DNA of 64,000 nucleotides from Firmicutes bacterium HGW-Firmicutes-9 (GCA_002841395.1 PGZM01000005.1:1-64000); one strand, 5' to 3'; positions 19,249 through 29,454 are shown, counted from the stretch's first letter. Numbers and translations are program-made. The notes: a model not told the origin generated them from the letters alone.

Positions 19249-19959
19249 TTAAAAATAGAATCTCTTTCTTATCTCCTCTTTCACTCGCGCCCTGCGGTTG
19301 AGAATCAACAGCGAGCTACTAAGCACAAGGCAGGGGAACAGCACATAGAGCGACCATGTCGGCCAGGCAATTGCCTGCTTGTAGAGGCCGATGAAGAACT
19401 CGATGGCGACGACCAGAAGGCCGACGCACGTCAACGCAAACGAGAAGCGGATCAATACCGGGATGCGGCACTTTGGCGACGCCATCAGCGAGAAAAACCA
19501 GCACATCAGCGCGGTGAGCACCGTGATCGGCAAGCCGAGCAGCAGCAGCCAGTCCCACTTGCTCTGCGTCAGGATGCGGATTAATAGCAATAGTATGCAG
19601 ACCGCGACGGTGTCGATGACCATATACAGCACTTTCGGCATGCGCGCGATCATCGGCAGCAGAAACACGGTAAACGCGACCAGCTCGCCACCGATCACGA
19701 GATAGCTCCAGGTCAGCTGCTTGCTGACCAGAATGTTGGCCAGCATCGTGGTGAACAGCGGAATGAGCAGCAACAGCGAGATGAACGACGCGATATAGCG
19801 GCGATCTACCGTTTTATCGAGGTGTTCCACATGCGCCGGATACGGGCGAATGGGCTTTTCCTCGTGCAGCTCGTTGGGGTTTAACACTTCTGTTCCGCAA
19901 AGCGGGCACCTAGGCTCGCTCTTTTGCAGCTCTACGCCGCAGTTTACGCAATAACTCAT
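19249..19959 (-). CDS. Zinc-ribbon multi-TM protein (DUF6320-like)
   Basis: N-terminal MSYCVNCGVELQKSEPRCPLCGTEV then several TM segments. Confidence 0.75.
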   Translation of the reverse strand: MSYCVNCGVELQKSEPRCPLCGTEVLNPNELHEEKPIRPYPAHVEHLDKTVDRRYIASFISLLLLIPLFTTMLANILVSKQLTWSYLVIGGELVAFTVFLLPMIARMPKVLYMVIDTVAVCILLLLIRILTQSKWDWLLLLGLPITVLTALMCWFFSLMASPKCRIPVLIRFSFALTCVGLLVVAIEFFIGLYKQAIAWPTWSLYVLFPCLVLSSSLLILNRRARVKEEIRKRFYF

Positions 19960-20072
19960 ATGCTTGATTCCTCTGCAATCTGTGCTAAAAGTTTGATATC
20001 GTCCGGCGGTCTTGTCCGCGGCTATTCCTGCTGGTTAGTTTAAAGTATCTTGCTATATTCAAATGCTGGCTT

Positions 20073-21362
20073 TTATTCCTGCTGATTGCTTTCGATCTTG
20101 ACGGGAATGCCGAGCTTGACGAGACGCGTGAAAAACTCCCGCTCTAGCCAGGGCTCCTGTATCGTACGGGTGAAGTTGATGCGCAGTCTTCCGTTATACG
20201 TCAGCGCAGCGCAGCAAACGCGGTTGTCCGCGAGCGGGCCGAGGATGAAATCCATCCTGCGGACGTATTTTCCCATCTCCTCGGGCAGTTTGGACACGCC
20301 GAGGTTGCTGATGGTCGTGGAGGAGAGCACGTCGCCCACCTGCGAATAGACGTATTTCAGCGCCATGTTCTTGATGAACAACGGCGTCAGGCGAAGCAGT
20401 TTATTCTGCTCGGAGCGAACGTTTGTGGTGATCTTCACGTTGAGCAGCTTTTCGGTGACCTCCATCGCGAGCGTATGATGCACGATGTTGAGCACCTCGT
20501 CAAACGTGTATTCGCCGAGCCGCGGGTCGATGCCGGGGTTGATGTAGTTGGCGAAGTTTCGCAGCGTCTTGCTCTTGAATACGTTGCGCAGGTTGACCGG
20601 CACCGAAATCTTGACCGGCTTGTATTTGTGGATATTCGGCACCCGTCTGCGCTGGATGGCGTCCACAGAGAGTATCAGCGCCGCGGTGAGATACACCGTC
20701 GCGCTCACGCCCTTTTCCTTCGCTTTGGCGAGCACGTCGGCCGCGTTCATAGAGCCGGTGATGATGTGCACAAACCCGCTGCGCTCGTCGGTGCCTTTGA
20801 TGTGGTAGGCCTTGACTTCCTTGCGCGTCTGGGTGATCCGGCCGGAATGCACGGCGAAGCTATCCTCCGCCTCCTCCGGCTTGGGTTCTTCGGAGCAGTC
20901 GAGAATCTTCTCGCCGCGGGGAATATTCGCGCCATATTTTAAACGCAGATACTCGGCGACCAGCGTCTGTAAAAACACCTGCCCGCCCGTGCCGTCGGTC
21001 AATACGTGGAAAAACTCCACCGCGATGCGGTTGTGATAATAGCGCACGCGCATGCAAAAACCGTCGTTTTCGTTGAGGCGCATGCGTACGCACGGGTTTG
21101 CGACGTCTTCTTCGATCTTTGGCAGATCGTCGCTGTGTTCCAGGAAAAACCAGAACAGCCCGCGCTTGAGCTTGTAGGCAAACCAAGGCAGGCGGCGCAG
21201 GGTGCGCTTTTGCGCGACTTCCAAAATATCCTCGTCGATGGGTTCCGTCAGCGTGGCGGACAGGCGAAACAGCGCCGTCCAGGTACGGTTCATCGTCGCG
21301 GGGTAGATGAGCGCCGCGTTGTCCAGCTTCATCCATTTGGTCGGTTTTTTGTTCTTTGACAT
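20073..21362 (-). CDS. Alcohol acetyltransferase/condensation-fold (CoA-dependent acyltransferase-like) protein
   Basis: HVLTDGTGGQVFLQTL resembles the HHxxxDG-type active site; PVNLRNVF, NFANYINPG. Confidence 0.65.
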   Translation of the reverse strand: MSKNKKPTKWMKLDNAALIYPATMNRTWTALFRLSATLTEPIDEDILEVAQKRTLRRLPWFAYKLKRGLFWFFLEHSDDLPKIEEDVANPCVRMRLNENDGFCMRVRYYHNRIAVEFFHVLTDGTGGQVFLQTLVAEYLRLKYGANIPRGEKILDCSEEPKPEEAEDSFAVHSGRITQTRKEVKAYHIKGTDERSGFVHIITGSMNAADVLAKAKEKGVSATVYLTAALILSVDAIQRRRVPNIHKYKPVKISVPVNLRNVFKSKTLRNFANYINPGIDPRLGEYTFDEVLNIVHHTLAMEVTEKLLNVKITTNVRSEQNKLLRLTPLFIKNMALKYVYSQVGDVLSSTTISNLGVSKLPEEMGKYVRRMDFILGPLADNRVCCAALTYNGRLRINFTRTIQEPWLEREFFTRLVKLGIPVKIESNQQE

Positions 21363-21422
21363 AGCGTGTCCTTTGTTTACACGGGATTTATGCGCCGGAA
21401 AGGGGCAGGACTGCCCGATCCG

Positions 21423-22382
21423 TTACGCAGGATTTGTGCTTGTGTCTGCAATCGCAGCGTCTTTGTGCGCGGGGAGCGCATCCAGCCCAAGCCGGGTGCG
21501 AAGAAAAAGAGACATTTCCTCGACCGCTTTCTTTCCTTCGGGCGTGCCGTAGAGCGGGTAGACGTGCCACATGCCCTCTTCTACGATGAACTTGCTCTCG
21601 ACGCCAGCCTTCTTCATCTTCTTGTAGACGGTCTTTGCGTCCGAAAGCAAAATTTCGTCACTTCCCGCGAACAACAGCGTTGGCGGAAAGCCCGTGAAGT
21701 CGCCCTGCGCGGGGGAAACATATGCTTCGTCCTCGTGTCCAGCCGCATACGCGATCACGTAATACGCGAGCGATTCGCGGATCAGCGTCGGATCGAGGCG
21801 GACGTTGTTGTTGTAGGAAGAGCCGGAGAGGGTCAAATCCGCCCACGGCGAAATCGCAACAATGCAAGCGGGCAGGGGCTTTCCCTCATCCCGCAGCCGG
21901 AGTACCAAACTCAGCGCAAGGCCGCCACCCGCGCTCTCGCCTGCGATGGCGATTTTCTCGGGATTGTAGCCCGCGTCCAGCAAATACTGATACGCATCCA
22001 TCGCGTCGTCCTGTGCGGCGGGGAACTTGTGTTCCGGCGCAAGGCGATAGGCGATGCAGAGCACGGAGACATTCGTTTGCGCCGCAAGCAGCGCGCCGAA
22101 GCCTTTTGCGTAGTCCAATCCGCCTGCGGTATAGCCGCCGCCGTGCAGGTAAAGAATCACCTGATCGCAAGGCTCTGCGCAGTTATTGGACTCGGCAAAG
22201 CAAGCAGTGAAGCGGTCGAACGGGACCTGGTCAAAGCTGACCTTGGTTCTTAATATCTCGGCTGTCATACGGCCGAGCTGATCCTGCGCCCTTCTTGCGT
22301 CCTCAATGGTCGCAAAGCGCGCGATGGGTTTCGTCAGCCGCAGCTGCATGCGCAATAAGCGCGTACCGAGGGTGAGTGCCAT
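21423..22382 (-). CDS. Alpha/beta hydrolase (HSL/acetyl-esterase family)
   Basis: LYLHGGGYTAGG (HGG oxyanion motif), AGESAGGGLAL (GxSxG), Asp/His region DEILLSDA...GMWHVYP. Confidence 0.9.
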   Translation of the reverse strand: MALTLGTRLLRMQLRLTKPIARFATIEDARRAQDQLGRMTAEILRTKVSFDQVPFDRFTACFAESNNCAEPCDQVILYLHGGGYTAGGLDYAKGFGALLAAQTNVSVLCIAYRLAPEHKFPAAQDDAMDAYQYLLDAGYNPEKIAIAGESAGGGLALSLVLRLRDEGKPLPACIVAISPWADLTLSGSSYNNNVRLDPTLIRESLAYYVIAYAAGHEDEAYVSPAQGDFTGFPPTLLFAGSDEILLSDAKTVYKKMKKAGVESKFIVEEGMWHVYPLYGTPEGKKAVEEMSLFLRTRLGLDALPAHKDAAIADTSTNPA

Positions 22383-22529
22383 GCGGGAGTGTTTCCTCTC
22401 GTGTGATAAATATATCATATCGTATCATACTTTGAGATTTGCTGCCCTGTTTTCTTTTCTGTGCCGCATGATTTCGCGCTCTTGTCATATTTTAAGAAGT
22501 TTTCCTCAACTACGAGTTAATTATAACAA

Positions 22530-22554
22530 AAGAGAAGGGTAACCCCTTCTCTGA
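22530..22554 (-). terminator. Terminator after hinT-like gene
   Basis: agagaagggtaaccccttctct. Confidence 0.6.
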
Positions 22555-22575
22555 TTTGGAAAGCCGTGTATGGAA

Positions 22576-22920
22576 TCAGCCCGGAGGCCAGGCAAGAAGC
22601 CTTCCGCCGAGAATATGAAAATGCAGGTGCGGCACGCTTTGCTGCCCATCCTTGCCGCTGTTGACGACAACGCGATAACCGGTCTCGTCCACCTTCAGCT
22701 CCTTGACGAGCTTGCTGATCACGCCGTATGCGTGGCCGACGATGGCTTCGTCCTCCTTTGTCAGCTCGTTGACGCCGACGATGTGTTTCTTCGGCACCAC
22801 GAGCACATGCACGGGAGACTGCGGTTCGATGTCGTGGATGGCTACCACAACCTCGTCCTCATACACTTTGCGGGAGGGGATTTCCCCTGCGACGATTTTA
22901 CAAAAGATGCAGTTGCTCAT
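22576..22920 (-). CDS. HIT family (histidine triad) nucleotide-binding protein
   Basis: CIFCKIVAGEIPSRKVYEDE...; triad VPHLHFHILGG. Confidence 0.95.
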   Translation of the reverse strand: MSNCIFCKIVAGEIPSRKVYEDEVVVAIHDIEPQSPVHVLVVPKKHIVGVNELTKEDEAIVGHAYGVISKLVKELKVDETGYRVVVNSGKDGQQSVPHLHFHILGGRLLAWPPG

Positions 22921-22989
22921 TTTCTCAACTCCTTTGTCCTATTTTACTCCGCGCGCGTTGTGGAAAGCAATCGATTTCAACGCGCAATA

Positions 22990-24264
22990 TCATTCAACCT
23001 GCGTGCCAAATGCGGTTTCATCCTCAAATCCCTCGATGCGGATGCGGACGATCTCGCCCTCCGGCGCACTTGTCTTCACGCGGATATAATTGCCGCTGTA
23101 GCCCGCACCGCCGCTCTCGGCGAGCACTTCGACCACGCTTCCGATCTGCTCGTTTAGATACGCGTGCGTGAGCTCTTTTCCGAGATGGATGAGCTGTTTT
23201 GCGCGCGCGTCTTTGACCGACTTTGGCAGATGATTCGATAGTGCTTCCGCCTTGGTGCCCTTGCGCAGAGAGAACGGGAATACGTGCATCCGCGCGAACC
23301 TTGCCTCTTTGCAGAACGCGAGCGTCTCCGCGTGTTCTTCGTCCGTCTCGCCGGGGAATCCTGCGATGACATCCGTTGTGATCGCGCAGTCCGGCATGTA
23401 TTTCCGCATCAGTGCGATCGCTGACAGATATTCTTCCGCGGTGTACTTGCGGTTCATGCGCTTCAACACGGTGTTCGACCCGCTCTGGAGCGAAAGATGA
23501 AACTGGCGGCAGATCTTTGGATTTTCCGCGAGCGCTTTTGCCACGGGTTCCGTCACAAACAACGGCTCCAGAGAACCCAGCCGAATGCGGCGGATGCCGT
23601 CGGGTTCGCTCGCGCGGGCAATTGCATCGAGCAGCGTCGCGCCTTGATCCAGTAAATCGCGCCCGTAGCTCGCAAGATGGATGCCCGTGAGCACGATCTC
23701 CTGATAGCCCTCGCGCGCGAGTAGTTTTACTTCAGTCGAAATTTCCTCCAGTGGGCGGGAACGCAGCGGCCCGCGCGCATAGGGAATGATGCAGTAGGAG
23801 CAGAAGTTGACGCAGCCGTCCTGAATTTTGAGCGTCGCTCTGGTGCGCGAATCGCGCACGGCGGAGAGCGGCTCAAACTCCCGCATCTCATACAACGGCG
23901 AGATATACGCCTCGTTGGACTTGGACTGCAGCGCGTCGTTGACGCGGAGTACGATCTCTTTTCGTCCGCTGGTGCCGACGACCAGACCCACGCCCTCTAA
24001 GCTTGCGACAGCTTCCGGCGCGGTCTGCGCATAGCAGCCGACGGCGACGACGAGCGCGTCCGGATTCATCCGGTGCGCGCGTGCGATCATTTGGCGGGAT
24101 TTTGTGTCGCTCGTCTGCGTGACGGTGCAGGTGTTGATCACATACACGTCCGCAAGACTGGAAAACTCCGCGATCTCCCAGCCATCCTGCACGAAGAGTT
24201 CCCGCATGGCTTCGGTTTCGTAGTGGTTGACCTTGCAGCCAAGCGTTGTCAGAGCTACTTTCAT
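22990..24264 (-). CDS. mtaB: tRNA (N6-L-threonylcarbamoyladenosine(37)-C2)-methylthiotransferase
   Basis: TLGCKVNHYETEAM; radical SAM CVNFCSYCIIPYARGPLRSR. Confidence 0.94.
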   Translation of the reverse strand: MKVALTTLGCKVNHYETEAMRELFVQDGWEIAEFSSLADVYVINTCTVTQTSDTKSRQMIARAHRMNPDALVVAVGCYAQTAPEAVASLEGVGLVVGTSGRKEIVLRVNDALQSKSNEAYISPLYEMREFEPLSAVRDSRTRATLKIQDGCVNFCSYCIIPYARGPLRSRPLEEISTEVKLLAREGYQEIVLTGIHLASYGRDLLDQGATLLDAIARASEPDGIRRIRLGSLEPLFVTEPVAKALAENPKICRQFHLSLQSGSNTVLKRMNRKYTAEEYLSAIALMRKYMPDCAITTDVIAGFPGETDEEHAETLAFCKEARFARMHVFPFSLRKGTKAEALSNHLPKSVKDARAKQLIHLGKELTHAYLNEQIGSVVEVLAESGGAGYSGNYIRVKTSAPEGEIVRIRIEGFEDETAFGTQVE

Positions 24265-24310
24265 ATGAATACCTCAAGCTGTTCGTGCGAGAGGAAGTAG
24301 GTTGTTCTTT

Positions 24311-25030
24311 TCATTCTTCGACCTCGTAGAGCGTCTGCGCGAGCATCGCCATGCCGGCGGTCTCCGTGCGCAGGATGCGTTTGCCGAGAGAGACGCTCAC
24401 AGCGCCCGTTTTGACCAACTGCTCCACTTCACCCGCCTCCAGCCCGCCTTCGGGCCCGATCAACAGCGCGATGCTCATGGGGGAATTTGCCGCGCGCAGC
24501 GCCTGCTTGAGGGAGATGGTAGTCTCGTCCTCATATGCCACCAGAAACAGATCGAACGATTTCACGTCGATTTTCTTGAGTTCGATCAGGGGCAACACGG
24601 AGGGAATCATGCCCCGGCGGCTTTGCTTTGCCGCCTCGAGCGCAACGCGATTATACCGATCGCGTTTTTTGTCATAGTCCTTGCCCGGCACGACCACGCA
24701 GCGCGCGGAGTTTACGGGAACGATGGCGTAGACGCCGAGCTCCGTGCATTTTTGCACGATCAGCTCCATCTTGCCTGTCTTGGGCAGGCATTGAAACAGC
24801 GTCACCCGCACGGGGCTTTCGGCTTCGCTCGCGTGCCGCTCGCCGAGCGCGCACCCGACTGTCTCTGGTGAGACGGAGGTGATCACCGCGTCGTATTCAT
24901 TCCCCGCGCCGTCGCAGAGCGAGAGCGCGTCCCCCGCTTTCATGCGGAGCACGCGGGAGATGTGGTGCGCGTCGTCACCCGTGATGACGGCGGCGCTTTG
25001 TGTGATGTTTTCGCAAAAGAATCTACGCAT
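24311..25030 (-). CDS. rsmE: 16S rRNA (uracil(1498)-N(3))-methyltransferase
   Basis: HHISRVLRMKAGD; LLIGPEGGLEAGEVE; LGKRILRTETA. Confidence 0.94.
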   Translation of the reverse strand: MRRFFCENITQSAAVITGDDAHHISRVLRMKAGDALSLCDGAGNEYDAVITSVSPETVGCALGERHASEAESPVRVTLFQCLPKTGKMELIVQKCTELGVYAIVPVNSARCVVVPGKDYDKKRDRYNRVALEAAKQSRRGMIPSVLPLIELKKIDVKSFDLFLVAYEDETTISLKQALRAANSPMSIALLIGPEGGLEAGEVEQLVKTGAVSVSLGKRILRTETAGMAMLAQTLYEVEE

Positions 25031-25065
25031 GAAAAATCCTTATTTGAGAAATCCTTTAATTACGT

Positions 25066-26028
25066 TTACGCGCGAAGGAGCATCGCGACCCAGCCCTCGC
25101 TGCGCAAGATTTCCTCGACCGTGAAGCCCGCACGGATGAGCGCCTGCTTGACCTCGTCCTCGCGCTCGTCGATGATGCCGGAGACGATAAACGGTGCGCC
25201 AGGTTTGCAGCAGGTCTTAGCAAACGGCGCGATGGCTATGATGACGCCCGCGACGATATTCGCGGCGACCACGTCGTAGCCCTTTCGGATGCGGTTCTGC
25301 AAGCTCTCGTCCGAGAGCAGATCGCCGATCAGCACGTCGTATTGCGCGGCGTCTACGCCGTTCATCGCGGCGTTTTCGAGGGCGACATGTTCCGCCACTG
25401 GATCGATGTCCACCGCGACGGCGTGCTTGGCTCCCAGCAGCACGGATGCCACCGAGAGAATCCCGCTGCCGCAGCCGAGGTCGAGCATATCGTCGCCCGG
25501 TTTGACCACGGTTTCAAGAAGTTCAAGGCACATGCGCGTCGTGTGGTGCTCGCCCGTGCCGAACGCCACGCCGGGATCGAGTTTGAGCGTCACGCGGTTT
25601 TCCGGCGCAGGCTCCTCAATCCAGCAGGGCAACACATAAAGCCGCTTGCCGATCTTGAGCGGTTTATAGTAGGCCTTCCAATTGTTCTCCCAGTCCGCGT
25701 CGTCCATGCGGTTGATCACGACGGAAAGAGACCCCGCGTCGTAGCCAAGATCACTTTCGCGCAATTGCGCGATGCCGCGCTTGACATCCTCGACGACGGG
25801 AAGGTTTTCCGGCACGTCCGCAACATACGCCTTCACGCAGGGTTCGTCCACGCCGACCTTGTCCGCGTCCGCATAGTCCCAGAAGACCACACGCTCGTTG
25901 AGAAACGCCATCGCGCGCTCGTGACTCTCCTCAATGCTCACCTGATCGAGTCCCGCATTGGAAAACGCAAACGTCACCGCGTCCAGCCCCGCGTCGGTGG
26001 TATAGACGCAGATTTCCAGCCATTTCAT
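25066..26028 (-). CDS. prmA: Ribosomal protein L11 methyltransferase
   Basis: Start MKWLEICVYTTDAGLD; DPGVAFGTGEHHTTRMCLELLE; DLGCGSGILSVAS; NIVAGVI. Confidence 0.94.
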   Translation of the reverse strand: MKWLEICVYTTDAGLDAVTFAFSNAGLDQVSIEESHERAMAFLNERVVFWDYADADKVGVDEPCVKAYVADVPENLPVVEDVKRGIAQLRESDLGYDAGSLSVVINRMDDADWENNWKAYYKPLKIGKRLYVLPCWIEEPAPENRVTLKLDPGVAFGTGEHHTTRMCLELLETVVKPGDDMLDLGCGSGILSVASVLLGAKHAVAVDIDPVAEHVALENAAMNGVDAAQYDVLIGDLLSDESLQNRIRKGYDVVAANIVAGVIIAIAPFAKTCCKPGAPFIVSGIIDEREDEVKQALIRAGFTVEEILRSEGWVAMLLRA

Positions 26029-26182
26029 GTCGTGTTCATTCCTGTCCGCCCGCAAAATTGTGCGGGAAAATTCTATAACTTAATGATTATATCATCTTCG
26101 GGAACGCGGGTTCAACAAAGGGCGGAAAACGGCATGTAACGCGCGATTGACAAACGTTGGTGGTTATGATTAACTCAACCCG

Positions 26183-27709
26183 ATGCGGCAAGAAAAACTC
26201 TTTCAAAAAACCTATAGTTATGATCAAAATGCGCAAACCGCGGCGGGAAAAGCCTCTCCGTGGTTTCATGCGCGTCCGGTCGCGGTTACAGCCCTTGGGC
26301 TATTGTTCGGGCTCTTGATCGGCGACGGGTTTTCGCTGCTTCGCGCGATGATCGCATGCGTCGTTCTGCTTGTTTGCGCCCTCGCCGCGCGCATTCTCAA
26401 AAAAGCCATGTGGACGGTGTTTCTGGTCTTCATGGCGCTGGGGTTCGTGCGTGTTGCGTGTGCTGCTCCGACGCAGGTACCGACAGGCACGGGTGTCGTG
26501 CAGGGGAGAATCTGCGAAACGCCGGAAGCGCGCGACTTTGGTCAATACCGCGTCTATCTGGACGATGCGACGCTGAACGGCAACCCAATCTCCGGCAGGC
26601 TTCGCCTGTTTACCCGCTTTGCGACCGAACCCGCCTACGGACAGGTCGTTTCCGCTAGCGCAGAGGTTGTCGCCTCCGCCGAAAAATATCGTCTCAACGA
26701 CCGCTATCGGGCTGTCTTCGCGGTCGCGTTTGCACGCGGCGAGACGAAGATTCTTTGGCAATCCCCGCCGGATCTATACGGACACCTGCTTGAACTGCGC
26801 GAAACCATAGCAACACGCATCGCGCTCTTGTTTCCCAATGCACCAGGCGAGGCGAAGGGCATGATCCTCGGTGACACATCGGATATCGACGACGAGATGC
26901 TGACGGCGTTTCGGGATACGGGCATCGCGCATCTTCTCTCGGTGTCGGGCTTGCATGTGTCCATGCTCGCCCTAGCGTTCTCGCTGCTCTTTCGGCGAAA
27001 CGCTTGGGTACGCTTTGCCGCGGTTGCGGTGTTCTGCGCGCTGTACGCCGCAATTACTGCGTTTTCCCCGCCGGTGGTGCGCAGCGGCATCATGCTGCTC
27101 ATCGGTCTTCTCGCGTTTCCGTTGCGTCGCCGGCTTGACGCCATCAGTGCGCTTGCTGCGTCGTTTATCCTGATCCTCTTCTACAACCCCTATTCGCTCT
27201 GGAATGCGGGGTTTCAGCTCTCCTACGTCGCGGTGCTTTCGATGATTCTGCTGGCGCCCGTGTTTCAAAAACCGCTCGCGCGCCTTGGCTCCACCGCGGC
27301 GGGATTGCTCGGCGCCAGCACCGCCGTAGTGATTGGAACCCTTCCCACGAGCGGCTATTTCTTTGGCCAGGCGCAGTTTCTTTCGTTGGTGACGAATCTG
27401 TTCGTGATTCCGATCTCCGGCGTGTTCCTGATTCCCGCGGTGCTCGGCGTGCTGCTCTCGTTTGTGTCCCTGCCGGTCGGAAGCGTCGTCGCGTGGGTGG
27501 CGCGCGCGGCGCTGGACATCATCCTCGGCGTGGCGCGATTCGGCGGCAGCGTCTCGCTGGCTCTACCCGCGCCGAACGTCGTCGCGTATCTTCTGTGGCT
27601 TGCAGCGATGGTGTTTGCCTCGCGGCTGTTCCTCCGGCCTGCGAAAACGCGCGCGCTGATGGCGGCGCTACTTGCGGAAGTCTCTGTTCTGTTTTGGATT
27701 TTGTTTTAA
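26183..27709 (+). CDS. comEC: ComEC/Rec2 family DNA-uptake-like channel protein, apparently lacking the C-terminal metallo-beta-lactamase domain
   Basis: DUF4131-like N-terminal region; HLLSVSGLHVSML motif; ends after TM region at 508 aa. Confidence 0.82.
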   Translation: MRQEKLFQKTYSYDQNAQTAAGKASPWFHARPVAVTALGLLFGLLIGDGFSLLRAMIACVVLLVCALAARILKKAMWTVFLVFMALGFVRVACAAPTQVPTGTGVVQGRICETPEARDFGQYRVYLDDATLNGNPISGRLRLFTRFATEPAYGQVVSASAEVVASAEKYRLNDRYRAVFAVAFARGETKILWQSPPDLYGHLLELRETIATRIALLFPNAPGEAKGMILGDTSDIDDEMLTAFRDTGIAHLLSVSGLHVSMLALAFSLLFRRNAWVRFAAVAVFCALYAAITAFSPPVVRSGIMLLIGLLAFPLRRRLDAISALAASFILILFYNPYSLWNAGFQLSYVAVLSMILLAPVFQKPLARLGSTAAGLLGASTAVVIGTLPTSGYFFGQAQFLSLVTNLFVIPISGVFLIPAVLGVLLSFVSLPVGSVVAWVARAALDIILGVARFGGSVSLALPAPNVVAYLLWLAAMVFASRLFLRPAKTRALMAALLAEVSVLFWILF

Positions 27710-27738
27710 TGTCGATTCCGATGATTTTTTTGCACCAT

Positions 27739-27896
27739 TGTGGATAACTCTGTGCATTTGGTGAACAACCGTTTGGTCTGGCCACAGTCTATTCACCAAA
27801 AAACGGCTTTATTTCGCTGTGAAACCGTTTCTGGTCGGATTTTTTCCACACTTGTCCACAGACTTATCCCCAGCTTGTGGATAACTTTGTGGATGC
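27739..27896. promoter_or_regulatory. Cluster of six DnaA-box-like 9-mers
   Basis: TGTGGATAA (27739), TTTTCCACA (27842), TTGTCCACA (27852), TTATCCCCA (27864), TGTGGATAA (27876), TGTGGATGC (27888), both orientations. Confidence 0.6.
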
Positions 27897-28068
27897 GAAT
27901 TGTAAGATTAACACCATACTTATTCGGATTGAACGAATGTGCAGCGATCACAACGAGAAGTCGTTTGCTTCTTTTCTTCAGAAATGAAGAGGATATCCCG
28001 CGGTTACTTCTTCTAAATAGTAAGAACAATCGTTTGCAAGAAGCGCGGAGAATGGTATAATAACCCCT

Positions 28069-29046
28069 ATGGACGGCATCACATTTGTAAAAGGCCTGAA
28101 CGGCGGAGACCCCGTCGGCGGCGTATACTATTTTTGCGGCGAAGACGCGTACAGCCTCAACAAAGGTGTGCGCGCGGTCATCGAGCGCACCAATCCCGAT
28201 CTGCGGGACATGAACACCACGATTTTGCGCACACCCTCGCCTGCGGATATTCAGGCTGCGGCGGAGTCGATGCCGTTTTTTGACGAGCTTCGCGTGGTGG
28301 TGGTCATGGAGTTTGACGCGGACACCGCAAACGCGCTGGAAGGCTACATCAAGTCCGTGCCGGAGACGACCGCGCTCGTGTTCGTGCGTCCGGGCAAGCC
28401 GCCGCTGACCAATCCGCTCTACAAAGCGATCGCCTCTCTTGATCGCGTGGTCAGCTTTGATCCGCTGACCAACACACAGCTCAATAACTTTTTGCAAAAC
28501 CGCGCGAAGAAGAACAATATCGTGCTGGACGAGTCCGCTGCGAATCGTATGATCGCGTATCTTGGAAGCGACCTCGGCGCGCTGGAAAACACGCTGCTCA
28601 TGCTCGGCGCCTACGTCGGCTTCGGCAACCGCGTCACGGTAAAGACGGTGGATACCCTCGTACAGAAGCCGAGCGAAGCGAAGGTGTTTGACGTGATGAA
28701 CCTGCTCTGGGCGGGCAACAAGCGCGACGGCATGCGCGCGCTGACGGAGCTGGTGAACGACCCGTCCGAGAGCGCGATGGGACTTGCGACCATGTTTTCG
28801 CGAAACGTACGAAACGTGCTGAACGTCAAGCAGCTATTGATGCGCGGCAAGAACGAGGCGCAGATTGCGCAGACGCTGGGCATGAAGCCGTATCCCGTAC
28901 AGAAATCCGTCGTCAGCGCGAAGAAACGCAGCTATGCAAAGCTTGTCGAGATGATGGATGCGTTCATCAATGTGGAGTGGAACCAGAAGCAGGGTCTCGG
29001 CAAGGCGACGGATTCGCTGATTCTCGCGTGTCAGGAGCATTTTTAA
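28069..29046 (+). CDS. holA: DNA polymerase III subunit delta
   Basis: YYFCGEDAYSLNKGV...; HolA-type architecture NPLYKAIASLDRVV, LGSDLGALENTLLML. Confidence 0.88.
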   Translation: MDGITFVKGLNGGDPVGGVYYFCGEDAYSLNKGVRAVIERTNPDLRDMNTTILRTPSPADIQAAAESMPFFDELRVVVVMEFDADTANALEGYIKSVPETTALVFVRPGKPPLTNPLYKAIASLDRVVSFDPLTNTQLNNFLQNRAKKNNIVLDESAANRMIAYLGSDLGALENTLLMLGAYVGFGNRVTVKTVDTLVQKPSEAKVFDVMNLLWAGNKRDGMRALTELVNDPSESAMGLATMFSRNVRNVLNVKQLLMRGKNEAQIAQTLGMKPYPVQKSVVSAKKRSYAKLVEMMDAFINVEWNQKQGLGKATDSLILACQEHF

Positions 29047-29131
29047 ACAAAATAACCGGATATCGCAATTGCGGTCAAGCAATCGATCATCGATCAGATT
29101 AAAATAAACAAGTTACGATAAGGAGCACCAC

Positions 29132-29416
29132 ATGATCAAACACATCGTATTCACCAGGTTCGAGAACGCCGACGAGCAGGCGCCCGTTGCCAGTGAAATG
29201 CTGCTCGCGCTTAAAGACAGCATTCCGCAGATTCGCACCATCGAAACCGGACGCGACTTCAAGCACAGCGAACGCAGCTTTGACCTCGCGCTGATCGTTA
29301 CCTTTGACACGAAGGAAGACCTCGAAATCTACGACCGCCATCCCGAGCACGAGAAAGCACGCGCATACATCAAAGCGCACCGCACGGCAACCGCAACGGT
29401 CGACTTCGAATTCTAA
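29132..29416 (+). CDS. Dabb (stress-responsive A/B barrel) family protein
   Basis: MIKHIVFTRFENADEQ...SFDLALIVTFDTKEDLEIYDRHPEHEKARAYIK. Confidence 0.88.
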   Translation: MIKHIVFTRFENADEQAPVASEMLLALKDSIPQIRTIETGRDFKHSERSFDLALIVTFDTKEDLEIYDRHPEHEKARAYIKAHRTATATVDFEF

Positions 29417-29454
29417 TTCCGATAAACTTACACAACACGAAAGGAGCGTCCGCT

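Noticed and set aside
27710-28068. Definitive oriC call
   Set aside because: DnaA-like boxes are present but there are no origin-associated genes or clear strand/skew evidence in this window.
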